Origin: Clavelina lepadiformis
Lineage: Eukaryota; Chordata; Ascidiacea; Aplousobranchia; Clavelinidae
NCBI RefSeq assembly: GCF_947623445.1
Contig: NC_135240.1
Coordinates: 25,482,001 to 25,546,000, forward strand
Direction of reading: 5' to 3'
Length of the DNA stretch: 64,000 nt
Shown here: positions 37,801 through 45,800 of the stretch, piece by piece
Position numbering within the stretch: the stretch's first letter is position 1
Layout: every line of letters starts with the position of its first letter
The notes under the pieces: model-generated
Seen by the model: the letters and a program-made list of their open reading frames with translations, nothing else
The model's database searches: none
What the model was told of the DNA's origin: nothing
Program-made: the position numbers and the translations under genes

Positions 37801-39808
37801 GAAACAGAGCTCTTACAGTAACATTGTTAAAACCCGTTACTAATGGATTATATGGCGGTTCAATGATGAATGTGGTTACAGCTTGTACGTCTGAAACATA
37901 ATATTGTTCATCAATAAAATCATCTAATCAATTGCACACTGTGTAGTAACCAAAACAAGCATACTGTTTAAATTGTAACACACATCGTAAAGTTATTACA
38001 GTATGGTGTTTTTGCGTGACTTTACTTTGAGAAGTGTTTGTAAACATGGGAGATGAGTTATCAGGATAATTACAACTTTCGTATGAAACTTATATTGCAC
38101 AGTAGTTTGCTAATCTTCAGTTTTATTTATTTTGCAAAATATAAGTTAACTGGTTATAATGTATCGGAAACTTTGCAATAATTATATTCAACCATGATGC
38201 AAATTGCCGTATGTGTGTTGGCTGACATAGCTGACTCATCCATGAGAAACCATGGTGCGATGTCAAATGGCATAAAAACTAAACATGGTAGGCCTACCAA
38301 GAACTTAGCTATATTCGATTCCAACATGTTTAGCAGAAACGTGTCGAGGGGAGAAAACACGACACAATGTTGAGGGTAAAAACTCACAGCAAAAAAAAAA
38401 GCGGAGGCACTAATTAAAGTCATAGAATAAAGCAATAGGTCATTAAGTTGCATTGCACTAATTGTCAACGGCGGGAGTGGGTAACGTTGTGTGGTCTTAA
38501 TTTTTGAGGACCATCTGCTAAGCTGTATCAGTAGGTGACTTTTTCTCAATACGAATATACAAAAGGCGAAAAAATTAATTATTGCGCATAAACGGAGTTA
38601 CGTGGAAATTTATTACTAGAAAGAACACTTCACATCGATAATAACGGACCAAATGTCTAGGCATATAAACCTGCCTTTCGCTGTAATAAGACTACATAAA
38701 GATAGATGCAGAATAACAGGCGTTCTTATCGCAACAATGTTGTGGAAAGTAAACAGGGAATGAAAGTACGGCATCGATTAGTTGAAGAGTCATACCCGGC
38801 CCAAGAGCCATATTAGGCACGCTCAATCATAAATGTTTTGATTTACGATTGTTGTAAAACGGCTTGAAATTTGACAAGACACAAGTCTGTGACTTTTTAA
38901 TCATTCAAAATGCATTAATTGTGACTTTTCCTGTGATATTTTAGCGAAAATCGTGACTGTTTAGTGACTCAAATACCCATCCATAGTAATTTACATCCAA
39001 TTTAATTGACTTGTTGCGTTATGTAAGGTGAATATTGAAGTTACAAACAACGAACCATAAACCTTTAATTTGATAAAAAATCAACTTGGAATTTCCATTT
39101 TTCCTGTCAATATATATTAAACGACACTTTTCCTTTGCTCGATATACGCCTATATGTAATTGTTTTCCCTTTCTTGTGTTTACTTTTTCAGTGGGAGTTT
39201 CTTGTCATAAACTGTTTGCGGAATCTTTCACATTAAAAGCACTAACATTTTGAAGTCGCATTTTAAAATGGATTAATCAATTCTATTCATTTAAATTTAT
39301 CTAAAGCGTCGCCGTCGTGTATAATTGCTTCTATGAATCTTTTGTTTTTTTAACTCGCTACCTTCAGCCTAAAACGCTGCAGTGGTTGTCGTGATTATAA
39401 AAAAACTTTCCAGTTAACTCATTAAACGTAACTGCTAGACGCAGAAGAGAACTGCGTTTATAATTTTTTGGAGGTTCTTCCAGGCTTGCTCGGTAAAATG
39501 TTTTATTCCAAGTTATTTCTGTCATCACTTTTTATTTAGTAACCGCCAAAGGCTTGTGGATCTATGTATTGAGAACTTTGCTATAAATGAATTTTCAACC
39601 ATAAATGAAATCGTACGCCTAAATAGCATAAAAACATGTTTCTAAGTTTCATTTTTTACTCAATTCTTACTGAAATACCGTCCTAAAACGCTTTAATATC
39701 TTGATATACTTCTATAGAAACGCATCATGCAAATGTAAAACATTTGAACTTACCTGTCATAAAACCTGTAGTTAGTAGCAAGGTCAAAACAAGAGTGCAG
39801 AACGTCAT
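1675..39808 (-). CDS. Adhesion GPCR gene 1 (sushi, mucin-like stalk, HormR, GAIN/GPS, 7TM)
   Basis: Family B2 seven-helix receptor on the minus strand, expected at the plasma membrane with a large, autoproteolysed ectodomain. Exons read from 5' to 3': signal peptide 39754-39808; Cys-containing ectodomain about 37552-37890; sushi 16903-17088; Ser/Thr micro-exons about 16.4-6.4 kb; Cys-rich EGF-like about 6250-6373; HormR about 6002-6126 and 5822-5914; GAIN about 5397-5561, 5221-5303, 5032-5147, 4791-4950 and 4463-4691; GPS about 4153-4318; TM1 about 3953-4062; TM2-3 about 3607-3832; TM4 about 3333-3482; TM5 3055-3187; TM6 2761-2926; TM7 2525-2627; tail 1675-1816. Phases agree at the joins checked. 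The join across the 20-kb transposon-filled intron rests on matching phase 1 and strand only, so the first two exons could belong to another gene. The ligand is unknown. Confidence 0.75.
2134..2257. repeat. Small element with about 29-bp terminal inverted repeats
   Basis: The left arm (2134-2162) and right arm (2228-2257) are inverted copies with a core 13-bp perfect match, GGATATAGTTTGG against CCAAACTATATCC, and an outer AAGTAAAATAAAA match. A 65-bp unpaired centre separates them. The words TTCAAATACCAAG occur both near 2088 and at the right edge near 2255, possibly a target duplication of a slightly larger insertion. It looks like a MITE, or a foldback that could make a hairpin transcript. 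It lies in the last intron of gene 1. Confidence 0.6.
2525..4062 (-). CDS. Gene 1 seven-transmembrane region (exons TM1 to TM7)
   Basis: The six exons encode a family B2 helix bundle. Visible hallmarks: TM2-3 with an NVSLIV segment followed by the conserved CEVIAVFIHFSLLASLAWMM, TM4 WGWLMPAIFVAVVAGV, TM5 LVVIPAAVILGINLLLY, TM6 GGTWLFGFAIPGT followed by ILNALQG, and TM7 LFLFVLYVVRQ. The TM6 exon (2761-2926) ends in phase 1 and joins the TM7 exon (2525-2627) in frame through the family-typical LQG-LF junction. The TM2-3 exon is almost identical to that of gene 2, unlike its neighbours. Confidence 0.9.
4153..4318 (-). CDS. Gene 1 GPS autoproteolysis exon
   Basis: The exon encodes the GPS motif: MCVFWDE, then FWSSKGL, then CKFNHLTNFATLF. 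The His-Leu/Thr cleavage triad (HLT) and both pairs of Cys and Trp positions are present, so self-cleavage is predicted. The LTNFATLF end would supply the tethered agonist segment. Upstream exons at 4463-5561 supply the GAIN fold. Confidence 0.9.
5822..6126 (-). CDS. Gene 1 hormone-receptor-like (HormR) exons
   Basis: Two exons. The first (about 6002-6126) carries TFPSTQTGF and DKCPDA; the second (about 5822-5914) carries GNRACTLNGTWLAPKWLSSC. The spacing of Cys and Trp follows the HormR module found between EGF-like domains and GAIN in adhesion GPCRs. Confidence 0.7.
6250..6373 (-). CDS. Gene 1 Cys-rich EGF-like exon
   Basis: A phase 1-1 exon of about 40 residues with eight Cys (SCIDTICYGCVSC...CLCEC...QCEA). 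It resembles an EGF or laminin-type module. A matching exon exists in gene 2 at about 47121-47242, which supports real coding use. Confidence 0.7.
6455..16382 (-). CDS. Gene 1 Ser/Thr stalk: array of phase-1 micro-exons
   Basis: Dozens of exons of roughly 40-56 nt, each starting and ending in phase 1 with AG and GT borders, encode 13-18 residues rich in Thr, Ser, Asn and Pro. Seven kinds recur in order within each repeat unit, for example AIDNTTTLPNISTWPSLG, VHANITDPTTSNDTNVGG, DVTTFLPDATNTTVAG, GFSSIASSLTDTTG and DTTYTPLPTLENATG. Because all are symmetric, any subset can be skipped or included without breaking frame. The product would be an O- and N-glycosylated, length-variable mucin-like stalk holding sushi and N-terminal domains away from the membrane. 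Confidence 0.75.
7336..7646. mobile_element. Non-autonomous hAT element, 311 bp
   Basis: Terminal inverted repeats CAGTGGTTCTCAAACT and its partner AAGTTTGAGAAACACTG bound the element, flanked by a perfect 8-bp target duplication GGCTAATA (7328-7335 and 7647-7654). No transposase is coded. It sits in a stalk intron of gene 1. Confidence 0.92.
8481..8533 (-). CDS. Stalk micro-exon with a GC splice donor
   Basis: This exon (VQNTTTSSDISTTPSLG) is homologous to the exons at about 9738, 11259 and 12776. They end CATC/TTAG before GT, whereas here the following bases are GCAAGA. It is either a GC-AG intron or a lost donor that makes the exon skipped. Confidence 0.5.
8643..13235. repeat. Tandem 1.5-kb repeat units of the gene 1 stalk
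   Basis: Three head-to-tail copies start near 8643, 10158 and 11678, with a fourth starting near 13163 and cut at 13245 by an inserted element. The period is about 1.49-1.52 kb. Both exons and introns are repeated with high similarity, so amplification was by unequal exchange of whole exon-intron blocks. A decayed, partly deleted further copy lies at 14817-15530. Confidence 0.88.
14038..14124. repeat. Three copies of a 29-bp tandem repeat
   Basis: CATTAATTTTAAGGTTGTTT plus GAAAAATTT repeats at 14038, 14067 and 14096, with a single substitution in the first copy. The third copy contains the ATG used by the FLYWCH-type ORF, so it may be part of its leader. Confidence 0.9.
14110..14388 (+). CDS. 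FLYWCH-type zinc-finger ORF inside the Mutator-like element
   Basis: A 92-codon ORF with the FLYWCH pattern: KGSDMISYEGFLYRKDKT, then WRCAKTGCKGRLTT, then a His in YRHPPNP. FLYWCH fingers are common N-terminal DNA-binding domains of Mutator-like transposases, consistent with the 9-bp target duplication. The ORF stops after the finger region and no DDE domain follows, so this is a domain remnant. Confidence 0.65.
   Translation: MFEKFAPMDFIISRKGSDMISYEGFLYRKDKTKLNTINWRCAKTGCKGRLTTSLQYREQQQPPVSSGVYRHPPNPTEVAARRVENSVKTAAV
15969..16309 (+). mobile_element. Short hAT relic, 341 bp, keeping transposase C-terminal codons
   Basis: Terminal inverted repeats CAGGGGCGGGCAAC and GTTGCCCGCCCCTG are flanked by the perfect 8-bp duplication CGATAGCA (15961-15968 and 16310-16317). 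Inside, a plus-strand frame reads VLFGSTYICEQNFSTMNINK, the hAT C-terminal dimerisation segment of the SCAND3/ZBED type. It is an internally deleted derivative of an autonomous hAT, inside a stalk intron of gene 1. Confidence 0.93.
16903..17088 (-). CDS. Gene 1 sushi (CCP) domain exon
   Basis: A phase 1-1 exon of 62 residues: DCPSI at the start, then FACSNGLLYSNG, CLATAKWRG and VQCLTG. The four Cys and the Trp before the last Cys fit a complement control protein module. Sushi domains mediate protein contacts in extracellular receptors. It is the last solid gene 1 exon before the 20-kb intron of mobile DNA. Confidence 0.8.
17700..18490 (+). repeat. LINE-like 3' fragment with TGATTGA tail
   Basis: The stretch at 18428-18485 (CAACTGGCTTGATTTTTCGT, then ...AAAAATAAATGATTGATTGA) recurs at about 26408-26480, where the tail is (TGAT)n/(TGATTGAT)n. 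A short tandem tail after a conserved 3' end is typical of CR1/L2-like non-LTR elements. Upstream words such as GTGGCCATGCTAAC and GGGCTTTGCCAC also recur in modified form near 26330, 20020 and 34940. The 126-codon ORF at 17718-18098 has no recognisable domain and is not called a gene. Confidence 0.5.
18520..18549. repeat. 10-bp-stem hairpin
   Basis: ACTAAGGTCT and AGACCTTAGT are perfect inverted copies separated by TATTATTATT. It lies about 90 bp outside inverted arm A. Function unknown. Confidence 0.8.
18638..20044 (+). repeat. Inverted arm A (1.4 kb), near-identical to arm B
   Basis: It matches 34970-36377 in reverse orientation, practically base for base wherever compared; the only indel noted is one G near the inner edge. 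Identity fades at the outer 35 bp. It contains the palindromic CCCATTAAAATGGG, and an internal ~40-bp repeat pair (TATAACTATAGGCGTAGGCG and TATAACTATAGCCTACGCGT) at 18868-18955. A 132-codon ORF at 19123-19521 is present identically in arm B but has no recognised domain. The arms could be long terminal inverted repeats of a large transposon, or two copies of one repeat. Confidence 0.85.
19555..20240 (+). repeat. Direct sub-repeat pair about 515 bp apart
   Basis: The segments at about 19570-19760 and 20075-20240 share the order CACTGAAATCTCAAT, TTATG-ATGATAG-ATGAAGATA, GTTGATGTCTCTTGCGTA, GGGTTATAGCCTAT/GGGCTATAACCTAT and TTGTTTTCTTT. The first copy lies in arm A; the second is just inside it and has no equal in the flank of arm B. 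Confidence 0.75.
20389..20690 (-). mobile_element. Pogo/Tigger-like fragment (shared with 34138-34545)
   Basis: It matches in reverse the fragment next to arm B, from the words GTACTCTTGCCCAATTCTGT through GCGCTTGACAGCGGCTTTTT to CCGCATT. The match decays toward the end that in the other copy carries a Tc1/pogo-type terminus. A hAT element is inserted just beyond. Confidence 0.5.
20728..21056. mobile_element. Non-autonomous hAT element, 329 bp
   Basis: Inverted ends CAGAGGTCGGGAACC and GGTTCCCGACCCCTG are flanked by the perfect 8-bp duplication CTGTAGCC (20720-20727 and 21057-21064). No coding capacity. Confidence 0.93.
21506..26120 (+). pseudogene. KDZ (Kyakuja-Dileera-Zisupton) transposase gene, internally deleted
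   Basis: Thirteen exons: 21506-21520 (MAPKS), 22298-22493, 22691-22924, 23107-23215, 23749-23975, 24161-24307, 24406-24576, 24754-24890, 25036-25135, 25283-25348, 25434-25618, 25759-25846 and 25877-26120 (TAA). Hallmarks: a CxC cluster (CCHCHREVDEIIRCSDCG, FCLDCWHTCH), CGCESEGETLL, CPAC, DGNFGLVR (catalytic Asp), GACCRHEFP, and YDIACKL (second Asp). Phases fit at every junction except exon 9 to 10 (phase 0 to 2). There the family's His/Cys block and DGE-ER catalytic Glu block is missing. A 1-nt frameshift also splits exon 3. The C-terminal helices remain (VERKLGISRW, QRCKEEIELV). Likely inactive but young. Confidence 0.85.
21901..21925. repeat. 11-bp-stem hairpin in KDZ intron 1
   Basis: ATCCAAACAAA and TTTGTTTGGAT are perfect inverted copies around AAA. 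No function is proposed. Confidence 0.75.
26121..26943. repeat. Repeat-derived stretch with LINE-like 3' tail
   Basis: 26320-26480 repeats the LINE-like 3' end seen at about 18430 and finishes in a TGATTGATTGAT tail. From 26480 to 26943 no gene is seen. Confidence 0.5.
26944..27279. mobile_element. Non-autonomous hAT element, 336 bp
   Basis: Inverted ends CAGCGTGGTCCAACT and AGTTGGACCACGCTG are flanked by the perfect 8-bp duplication CCCTATAT (26936-26943 and 27280-27287). The interior repeats GGCCCGCG words near both ends. Confidence 0.93.
27288..28159. other. Stretch without a supported gene
   Basis: No gene is supported. 27552-27640 has the look of an eroded hAT-type end (GGGATGGGCCAACACGAAC). 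An in-frame stretch near 28040 contains CCTNYDRIKETFPIH but no complete domain. Confidence 0.35.
28160..28620 (+). pseudogene. Decayed Ty3/gypsy-like gag fragment
   Basis: Three short plus-strand segments in different frames look like consecutive parts of an LTR-retrotransposon gag capsid: IGQDVRNIYNSWGL near 28240, KRNITVERHTF near 28345, and YATDLMLLARSCEFSTLCSA near 28405. Frameshifts and stops separate them. No LTR, protease or reverse transcriptase was found nearby. It is a dead insertion within the KDZ-containing intron of gene 1. Confidence 0.6.
29396..31487 (-). CDS. Homeodomain-like plus HMG-box-like protein gene, convergent to KDZ
   Basis: Seven exons, 5' to 3': 31471-31487 (ATG, MPKRQR), 31195-31321, about 31053-31110 extended to the G before GT in GGAATTG/GTACATTG (roughly 30986-31110), 30486-30649, 30187-30346, 29620-29691 and 29396-29541. 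Phases match across all six introns (2, 0, 1, 0, 1, 1) with no stop, so the frame is under constraint or young. Residues ~8-55 resemble a homeodomain, ending LTENQVKVWIKDTWTKN. Residues ~73-120 resemble an HMG box: RRVSGYNLYSSSLKKDG, WATKWKQLSDEKKKFWEKEG. A C-terminal part follows with no recognised domain (CGAxx-free, VGYVAGGAIYKDGLFDVFG). The final exon may splice again. A DNA-binding partner of the KDZ transposase is the inferred role; a domesticated regulator is the alternative. Confidence 0.65.
31488..32454. other. Stretch without a supported gene
   Basis: Upstream flank of the homeodomain/HMG-like gene, and so the likely place of its promoter. No clear TATA or repeat is seen. Near 32130-32225 the words AAACACATCA and ATCACAAAA-G recur several times. 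Confidence 0.35.
32455..32546 (-). mobile_element. tRNA-derived SINE head
   Basis: On the minus strand, TAGCTGAGTGATTAGAGCGC resembles a pol III A box (TRGYNNARNGG), and GGTGTGAATCC about 30 bases on resembles a B box (GGTTCGAANCC). The order and spacing match a tRNA-like promoter, but no complete cloverleaf with a matching acceptor stem is seen. A SINE is therefore more likely than a tRNA gene. Confidence 0.5.
32840..33600 (+). pseudogene. hAT transposase relic (ZBED5/SCAND3-like)
   Basis: Plus-strand segments in shifted frames: FLNDKGQTSTLLEGTNLCNF and RFTHLNTLNLKLQGKGHTII (32895-33146), then ASTYLCKHRTRLTNAHLHEL (about 33452-33510). The order follows the middle-to-C-terminal part of ZBED5/SCAND3-type hAT proteins. 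Frameshifts and stops lie between, and no flanking duplication was found. Confidence 0.7.
34138..34545 (+). mobile_element. Pogo/Tigger-like terminal fragment
   Basis: It begins after a TA (34136-34137) with CAGTAGGACCTCGTTAATCC, a typical terminus of Tc1/pogo-superfamily elements, and continues with CGGGGTCTCCGGATTATAGG. From 34270 it matches 20389-20680 in reverse. The other end is not seen, so the element is truncated. It abuts the inner side of arm B. Confidence 0.6.
34970..36377 (-). repeat. Inverted arm B (1.4 kb), near-identical to arm A
   Basis: Reverse copy of 18638-20044, including the identical 132-codon ORF (here minus, 35494-35892). Outer edge: ...CGAATGGGGTGCGCAGTGAC at about 36377. 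The distance between outer edges of the two arms is 17740 bp. No matching 8- or 9-bp duplication could be found outside the two edges, which weakens a simple one-transposon reading. A hAT element begins 19 bp beyond. Confidence 0.85.
36396..37017. mobile_element. Non-autonomous hAT element, 622 bp
   Basis: Inverted ends CAGTGCTCTTCAAC and GGTTGAAGAGCACTG surround an interior with GGGGTTCCGCG words near both ends. The target duplication is imperfect: TGCTAGAG before (followed by TC) and TGCTAGAC after. An older insertion than the others. Confidence 0.8.
37552..37890 (-). CDS. Gene 1 N-terminal extracellular domain exon
   Basis: A phase-1 exon of about 113 residues following the signal peptide (DVQAVTTFIIEPPYNP..., four Cys: CSWFY, GDCDLA, SCTNQ, VRCD). 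There are several N-glycosylation sequons, and alternating hydrophobic residues suggest a beta-sandwich (Ig- or FN3-like), but no family is certain. The 3' border is uncertain by a few codons: the GTACAA donor at 37551 gives phase 1, and a GTATTT 20 bp further is the alternative. Confidence 0.6.
39754..39808 (-). CDS. Gene 1 signal-peptide exon
   Basis: ATG at 39806-39808, then MTFCTLVLTLLLTTGFMT and a GT donor in phase 1. The sequence is an ideal short signal peptide, and phase 1 fits the next exon (joining as D-VQAV). An ATG 12 bp upstream is closed at once by TGA, so this start is chosen. Confidence 0.65.
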
Positions 39809-42800
39809 ATCCGTTTCATGAGAGGTCTTTTTACACTTACAGGATCCAAAAAAAAACATATAATTCCTTGAAGAAATTTGCGTATCACTTGTTAAAACTA
39901 CAAACAGAAAATAAACGTTGAATCAGCTTTCATTCGATGTTTTCCAGGTACACGTAAATCCTCTATAGTTAATAACTAACCACGATAACTTCAAAGAACA
40001 TGCCGGATTTATGAGCACAAACCCAAGGCGAACAATAGCTAGATACTTGCCAATAAAATCGTGTGACAACAAAGAAAACATCGCTATAATGTTAAACGAC
40101 GTTGCGGTTTGGCTTGTGTGTTACCACATCTATTTCAAGATCTTTTCCAAATTTTGTTGCACCATCACGGCGTGTTTTCAATCTTCAGCAAGCATTCCTT
40201 ATCTTTATACTTTTGTATATTTACAACTGTATATCATCGCCTTGTAAATGTTTCAATTTTCAAGTAGATAGCTTCCTTTAAACATGAAAAATGTGTTATA
40301 TAAAAACATTTGCACGTATGACCGGATAAAACTACCAACTACTTACCGTCATTAATTGGACTTTAATGGAAGCTTTGCATTACGTCATTGCTCTCATCAT
40401 ATGGTTGATGGCAAAAGGTTTACGATTGTATATAAACCACCGACCGACCTATTAAAATCACATTTGGAAATGTGATATGACATTCAGCATTAATATGAAT
40501 AATTTTCGCTGAGATCTAAAGCTGGGAAGACAGAAAAGTAAGTAAATAGCGTTTCAAAATCCAAACAACAACAATCCGAAAATCTGCATGGTGAAATTCG
40601 TACAAACAATAGTTACTTACTCCTATACATTTGTATCTAACCTTTGGAGTATAGCATTTTGTAATCGTTATTCATCAATAATTATGTAAGTAACTGCTCT
40701 ATAACGACGCATTTTTGCATCAATGAAAGAATGTAATATCATCGCTGGAAAGTTTAAAGTTTAAAGTCACTTGTATAATTCAATTTAAGTATTAACTTTT
40801 CGTCTCTTTTCCGTGCTTAATTACACTATTGGTCTTATTCTATCCAGTTATTGCTTTATCCCAATCTTTCATGATTTTTTCTTGACTAAATCTTGTGGCG
40901 ACCAGCCCACGCCATTGGCAATTTTAGTTTAAGTTTTCGTCTTTCACGCTTGTTTGACATTCTTTTTTTCAATACCTTTCTTAAAAAAATTCTTGCGTTT
41001 TGGGCTTTGATGACAATATGAGTATATCAGGGCTATTTCGTTTTCTGAGTGTGATCCTGTCAATAACGTTTTTCAATTTATAGCTGCGTCGACATGTTAT
41101 TAGCGTGAGGAAAAAGTGTTAAGTTGTGCAAATTGAAATCTACGGAAAAGTAAAAGAATTTTACCACAATAAAATATCTGTGGTGAGTTAAATCTAGTTG
41201 ACTGTACTGCATTGCTAGGATACCGTAAGCATTGCGTTCTTGTGCAGGAACAGTAAATTTCAGATGGTACTGTAAGCATGTAGATATGTAACGAAAATTA
41301 TGTCACGCGTTATTCACAGTATTTTGTATTTTACCGTTTTTGTGAGTTTGTTCTCTAGTGCGTTGATTGGTTGCAATTACCGTTGTTTGTCTCACGTTTT
41401 GTGCACTTTTATCTTATCACTAATTTGGCGCCTTGCCTTTTGTACCCTATAAAAGCCGTTCGTTAAGTGATTTGAGCAGGTCGGTTTTGGTTTTGGGTCG
41501 TAGAGGCCGTTGAATAAAATGAGTTGATTTCTTGGGTTTTACTGTTGGTGTCGCGGTTCACCGTGAATGTGGAAATTGAGCCTGGCTACACGAAAGAAAA
41601 AGTTCTGTTACAGATACAGCTCCGTTATTGTTGCCTACAACTAAGCATGTCCGCCTCCATGGATGTAGCTTATAGACAAGATATCTTCAGAGCGCCCAGG
41701 ATATTAAAGAATTAGAGTGTAAATTGAGGGCCGACAGAGGGTCATTGATACTGGCTGAAAAATGTGGTTTGAAGAGTGTTTTAACTATTTTTTGTAGGAA
41801 ACAGAAAAGAGTCTATGTCATAGACTGTAAAAATCTATTAACTTGAAACTAGGGCTAAGAAATAATGAAAATGCAACAAATTGCATCATTCATCATTAAA
41901 GACAAGTGCACGGATCTAAAGTGTTTATCACCGTCGAAGTATTATTCCGGATTTGGAAGATTTTGCGTAGGCCTAAATTAACCTCAAGTTATTGAATGTT
42001 CATGTGTGCAGTTTTACGGACGAATAATAACTGTTTCACAGAGCCTATTAACTAATTTGTTGTTGTTAAGCTGATGATGTTGCCTAACGTTTGTTTGGTT
42101 TTTAGAAAATGGAAGCAAACTAATTACTATAAAAAGTGACGATTGCTTTTTTATTTTACGACACAAAGCGTTACTTCAGTCGTGTGTCCAACGGGCGTCA
42201 AAGCAACTCTGATGAGTATGAATCCTAACTGGCGAAATCTGGACTTCCAGCGTCTGTAGTTGTAAAATAGCAAACTCTATATGAAGGTATATAAATATAA
42301 TTCATGAACTGATATCAAGAATTCACAGCAATTCTGTTCAAAGTGAAGATCTTAAAAACTTATTCACTATATGGGTAGCTTCGATTTTATTAACGCAATA
42401 GCACAACTGACCGCAAATTACACTTCGTGGAGATCGTATACGTAAATTTGTACACATTCCTTTGTACAACGATGAAAGCGAGACAAAAATTTATGATAAA
42501 AAGATAAATCAAAAAGCTCAAAAGCACGAACACAGAAGAACAAAATATACTGCAAGGATATTGGAAGCAGACAGTAGAATGAACTGACTCAAAAGAATGA
42601 TGTTTAATATATTCCACTTTATAACGCGTTGTTTACTTATTGTAAGTATCGCGGTAAGCAAAATCAGTAAGCTTACACTGCAAATCAATTCCATCGTTTA
42701 TGTGGCTTGCTTTTTGCTGCTTTTCTGTTCCACTGAAATGATCATCGTTTCGCCTACATAGAAATACTTATTTTCAAAAACCGAATCGTACTAAAAACTG

Positions 42801-42893
42801 CATAGGAGATTTAGTTTTATATAATGTATTGGTAGGTCAACCAAATATTTTTACAGCATAATCTTATCTGAGTGCTACAGTACTGTATGTTGG
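39809..42893. other. Intergenic region between the two adhesion GPCR genes
   Basis: It should hold the promoter of gene 1 and the 3' UTR of gene 2. 41448-41454 is TATAAAA, followed 65 bp later by AATAAA (41513-41518) and a coding-like stretch VNVEIEPGYTKEK. This spacing is like the centre of an LTR, but no second LTR, primer-binding site or boundary duplication could be identified. The rest shows nothing supportable. Confidence 0.35.
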
Positions 42894-45800
42894 TTACTTT
42901 GGATATTTTGAAATCGGATAAAATGTTTTGTTAATGACTTGCTTGAAGATATCCACTGTAAAATGTTGCCTGACAACGTAAAGAACGAACAAGAAAAATC
43001 CTAAACGGAAAATATTTGCGAAAAATAAACAAAACAACAGGAACAAAACATGCACGTATAAGTTGCTTTTTGTTAACAAGGAAATGTTGTACTGTTATTG
43101 GTCTGATAAGGTGTAACTATGCTCGAAGCGTGAGCACATAGAGTCATAGACATAATCTAACAGTAAGCATACCTTGTAAAGCGTTTGATATTGTAAAAAT
43201 GTATGCAAAAATATTAGAAGCATTTTCATCGTATGTCCTAGTGCCTGGGATGGCAAATCCAAACAGCCACGTTCCACCGACGGTTACAAACAAAGTCACA
43301 GAAAGAACAACGTTCTTGCAAACGTCAGATTTCCGATTCTAAACAAATAACAATGGTTCAAATTGCATTTTACCGCTCGTGTTTGCCTTGGCCTTCTCGT
43401 AAATTTCATTTAATTACTAATATAACATATAATCCAGCACTGTAGACAAAAATCATCATTACGCTTGATCTTGGCCGTGGTCGAAACAGGATAAATGTAA
43501 GAATGGAAATGTAAAGAATCAAGTTGATTCCCAGGATCAACGCAGCAGGGATGACGACCAAGAACACAACTAAATCTTGGCGCAACCAGCATCTATTTGC
43601 AATACATTTGTATTAAGTTCTACTTTGTACTGTATATATAATTATCTATTGTAGATATACAATCTAATCTTTGAATATGTGAAATACTCTGCATCTTCTC
43701 TAGAATAGTTATCCATATCGACACCGGCTACTACAGCAACAAAAATCAAAGGCATCAGCCATCCCCATAGAAGTGAAGAAGTTATCATTTTTCTGTCGGT
43801 GACGTGAACACGCGCGTAAATACCCTGCGTAGTGCACATATTGACCAATAAGCAGTCAAACTAATTTATAAAAATCCAAGTTTTAACCTTCCCTTTATAA
43901 CTAGCTTGTTATAAAATCAATAAAATAGTGTAGCTTTGGAAAGTTGAAACAGATTGTTGCAAGAAATTGCTACAACTATAGTAAAATGAAAGCAGATTTC
44001 TCAAAAATGTTTATTCCGATACATCAGACATTCCGAAACATGTTAGTCTCTGAATAAATATTATGAATAAATCTAGTTTCGCTTTGTTAATTGTAGCAAT
44101 TTGGTATAAAAATCAATGAGTTGCTTTGAGCATCTTTTAAAGCATTTTTCACTCACGTGAACAACGTTTATGTAGATAACCACTCCTTCCACCATCATCC
44201 AAGCTAAAGAAGCAAGGAGGGAGAAATGGATGAAGACTGCAATTACTTCGCATCCAGACTTCTGCACCGAGGGTTGTTCGCTTACGATCATTGAAACGTT
44301 GAAAATCAGAAGTGCAATGCCAAGATTGACCAAGAGAAATGCGGAACGAAATTTTTTCCCTGCTTTTAACTTCCTGCAATTTCAATAAAATGTATAGCAA
44401 TGGTTAATTTCATCGACGTTGGTCAAACATTTTTCATCTATTTCTCCTATTTGTATAGTACGAACTATAATCTATGTTTATACATAAGTCTACTGGGGTT
44501 ACCTGCTGAATGTGAAAATGATCACCAAAAGAATCAAACAAGCAGCTGATATAGACGATCCAACAATGGTGATAAGATCGCTACCCGGTAAGGAAATAGA
44601 AGTCGTGGACTGCAGATAATAATTCCCAATTAGGAACAATTCGAAGGCACAAAGTTATTAAATAATTAAATTCGTATAGATATACTGACAAACAATGTAG
44701 CAAAATCTGTGAGATGATTGAAATGACATTCTGCTGTCTCATTGGTGATATTTTGCTGAATCAATCCTTCACTTGACCAAAATCCGTTTTCATTTTCATT
44801 CCAAAACGCGCACATCCTTTCAACGTTTGTAAGATTGCATGCGTTCTAACACGGCCACACAAAGGAGTACTGTTATATGCATTTACTTGCTTTCAAAATA
44901 ACAATAAGTTGCATTATGATTTTTCTGTAGCAGAGATGGGTAGTCAGTACTTTGAAAGTCCCGTCGGTAACGGTACCAATACTTGGCATTCTTGGCACTT
45001 GGCTACTCATTCTTTGCGCCTTTATCGGACATTTGTGGATTAAAAAAAATAAAAAACGCTAAAATTGGCATTAAGTTTTAAATAAAATGAAGTTTTAAAA
45101 AACATACTTGTCAAAACCTTGAAGTAATCATTTTAAAAGTATACTTTTACTGAGTATCGGGGCCGACTTATTTTTCTTGAAAAAAGTAATTCGGTACAGA
45201 GATCCGGTACTTTTTTCTAAAAGTGCCAACGGTATTGGTATTAGTACGACAAAAGTATCGCGGTACAGTACTTTGGTACAGTAGTTCCGCGTTACTGCCC
45301 ACCTCTGTCAAGTAGTATGCTCTAAAATGATAATATTTCCGATATAAAATAACGACCCATACCGGTGTGAATGTAAACTTCAATACAACTGGAGTTTCAA
45401 GATTTTGAGCCTTGGTTGCATTGACTACTGATGCTGAAAGGATAACTTCAGAACCAATATAGTCATTTCCAGAATAGGTTCCTGTGGCGGTTGACGCTCG
45501 AAAAAGCTTATCGTCAAGAAATGCATAGAAGCTCGTTCGATTTCCTACAAATTATCACAGCAATGGAACAAAACCGATTTTGGATGAGATCGAGACGCAG
45601 TGGGTGTCCGAAACGTGCCCAACATTAACTTAGGTGGCTGATTAACACCTGGCCCACACAACGACGGCAATCACAGCAATTTAAAAAAATCTATTTGTTC
45701 AATTAATACATTTTTGAACGAAAAATAGGCGACTAAGTTAATTTCGATCACTGTACATGAAGCCAAGTTCACCGTTGTAGTAAAATGTATACTGTAATAA

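Noticed and set aside
38154-38549. 131-codon minus-strand ORF between the signal-peptide and next exon of gene 1
   Set aside because: It is in an intron, has no family match and no flanking splice sites in agreeing phase. Probably an open stretch by chance.
41524-41715. VNVEIEPGY resembling a 2A ribosome-skipping motif or a LINE ORF start
   Set aside because: The essential Asn-Pro-Gly-Pro end is absent (IEPGY), and no reverse transcriptase follows.
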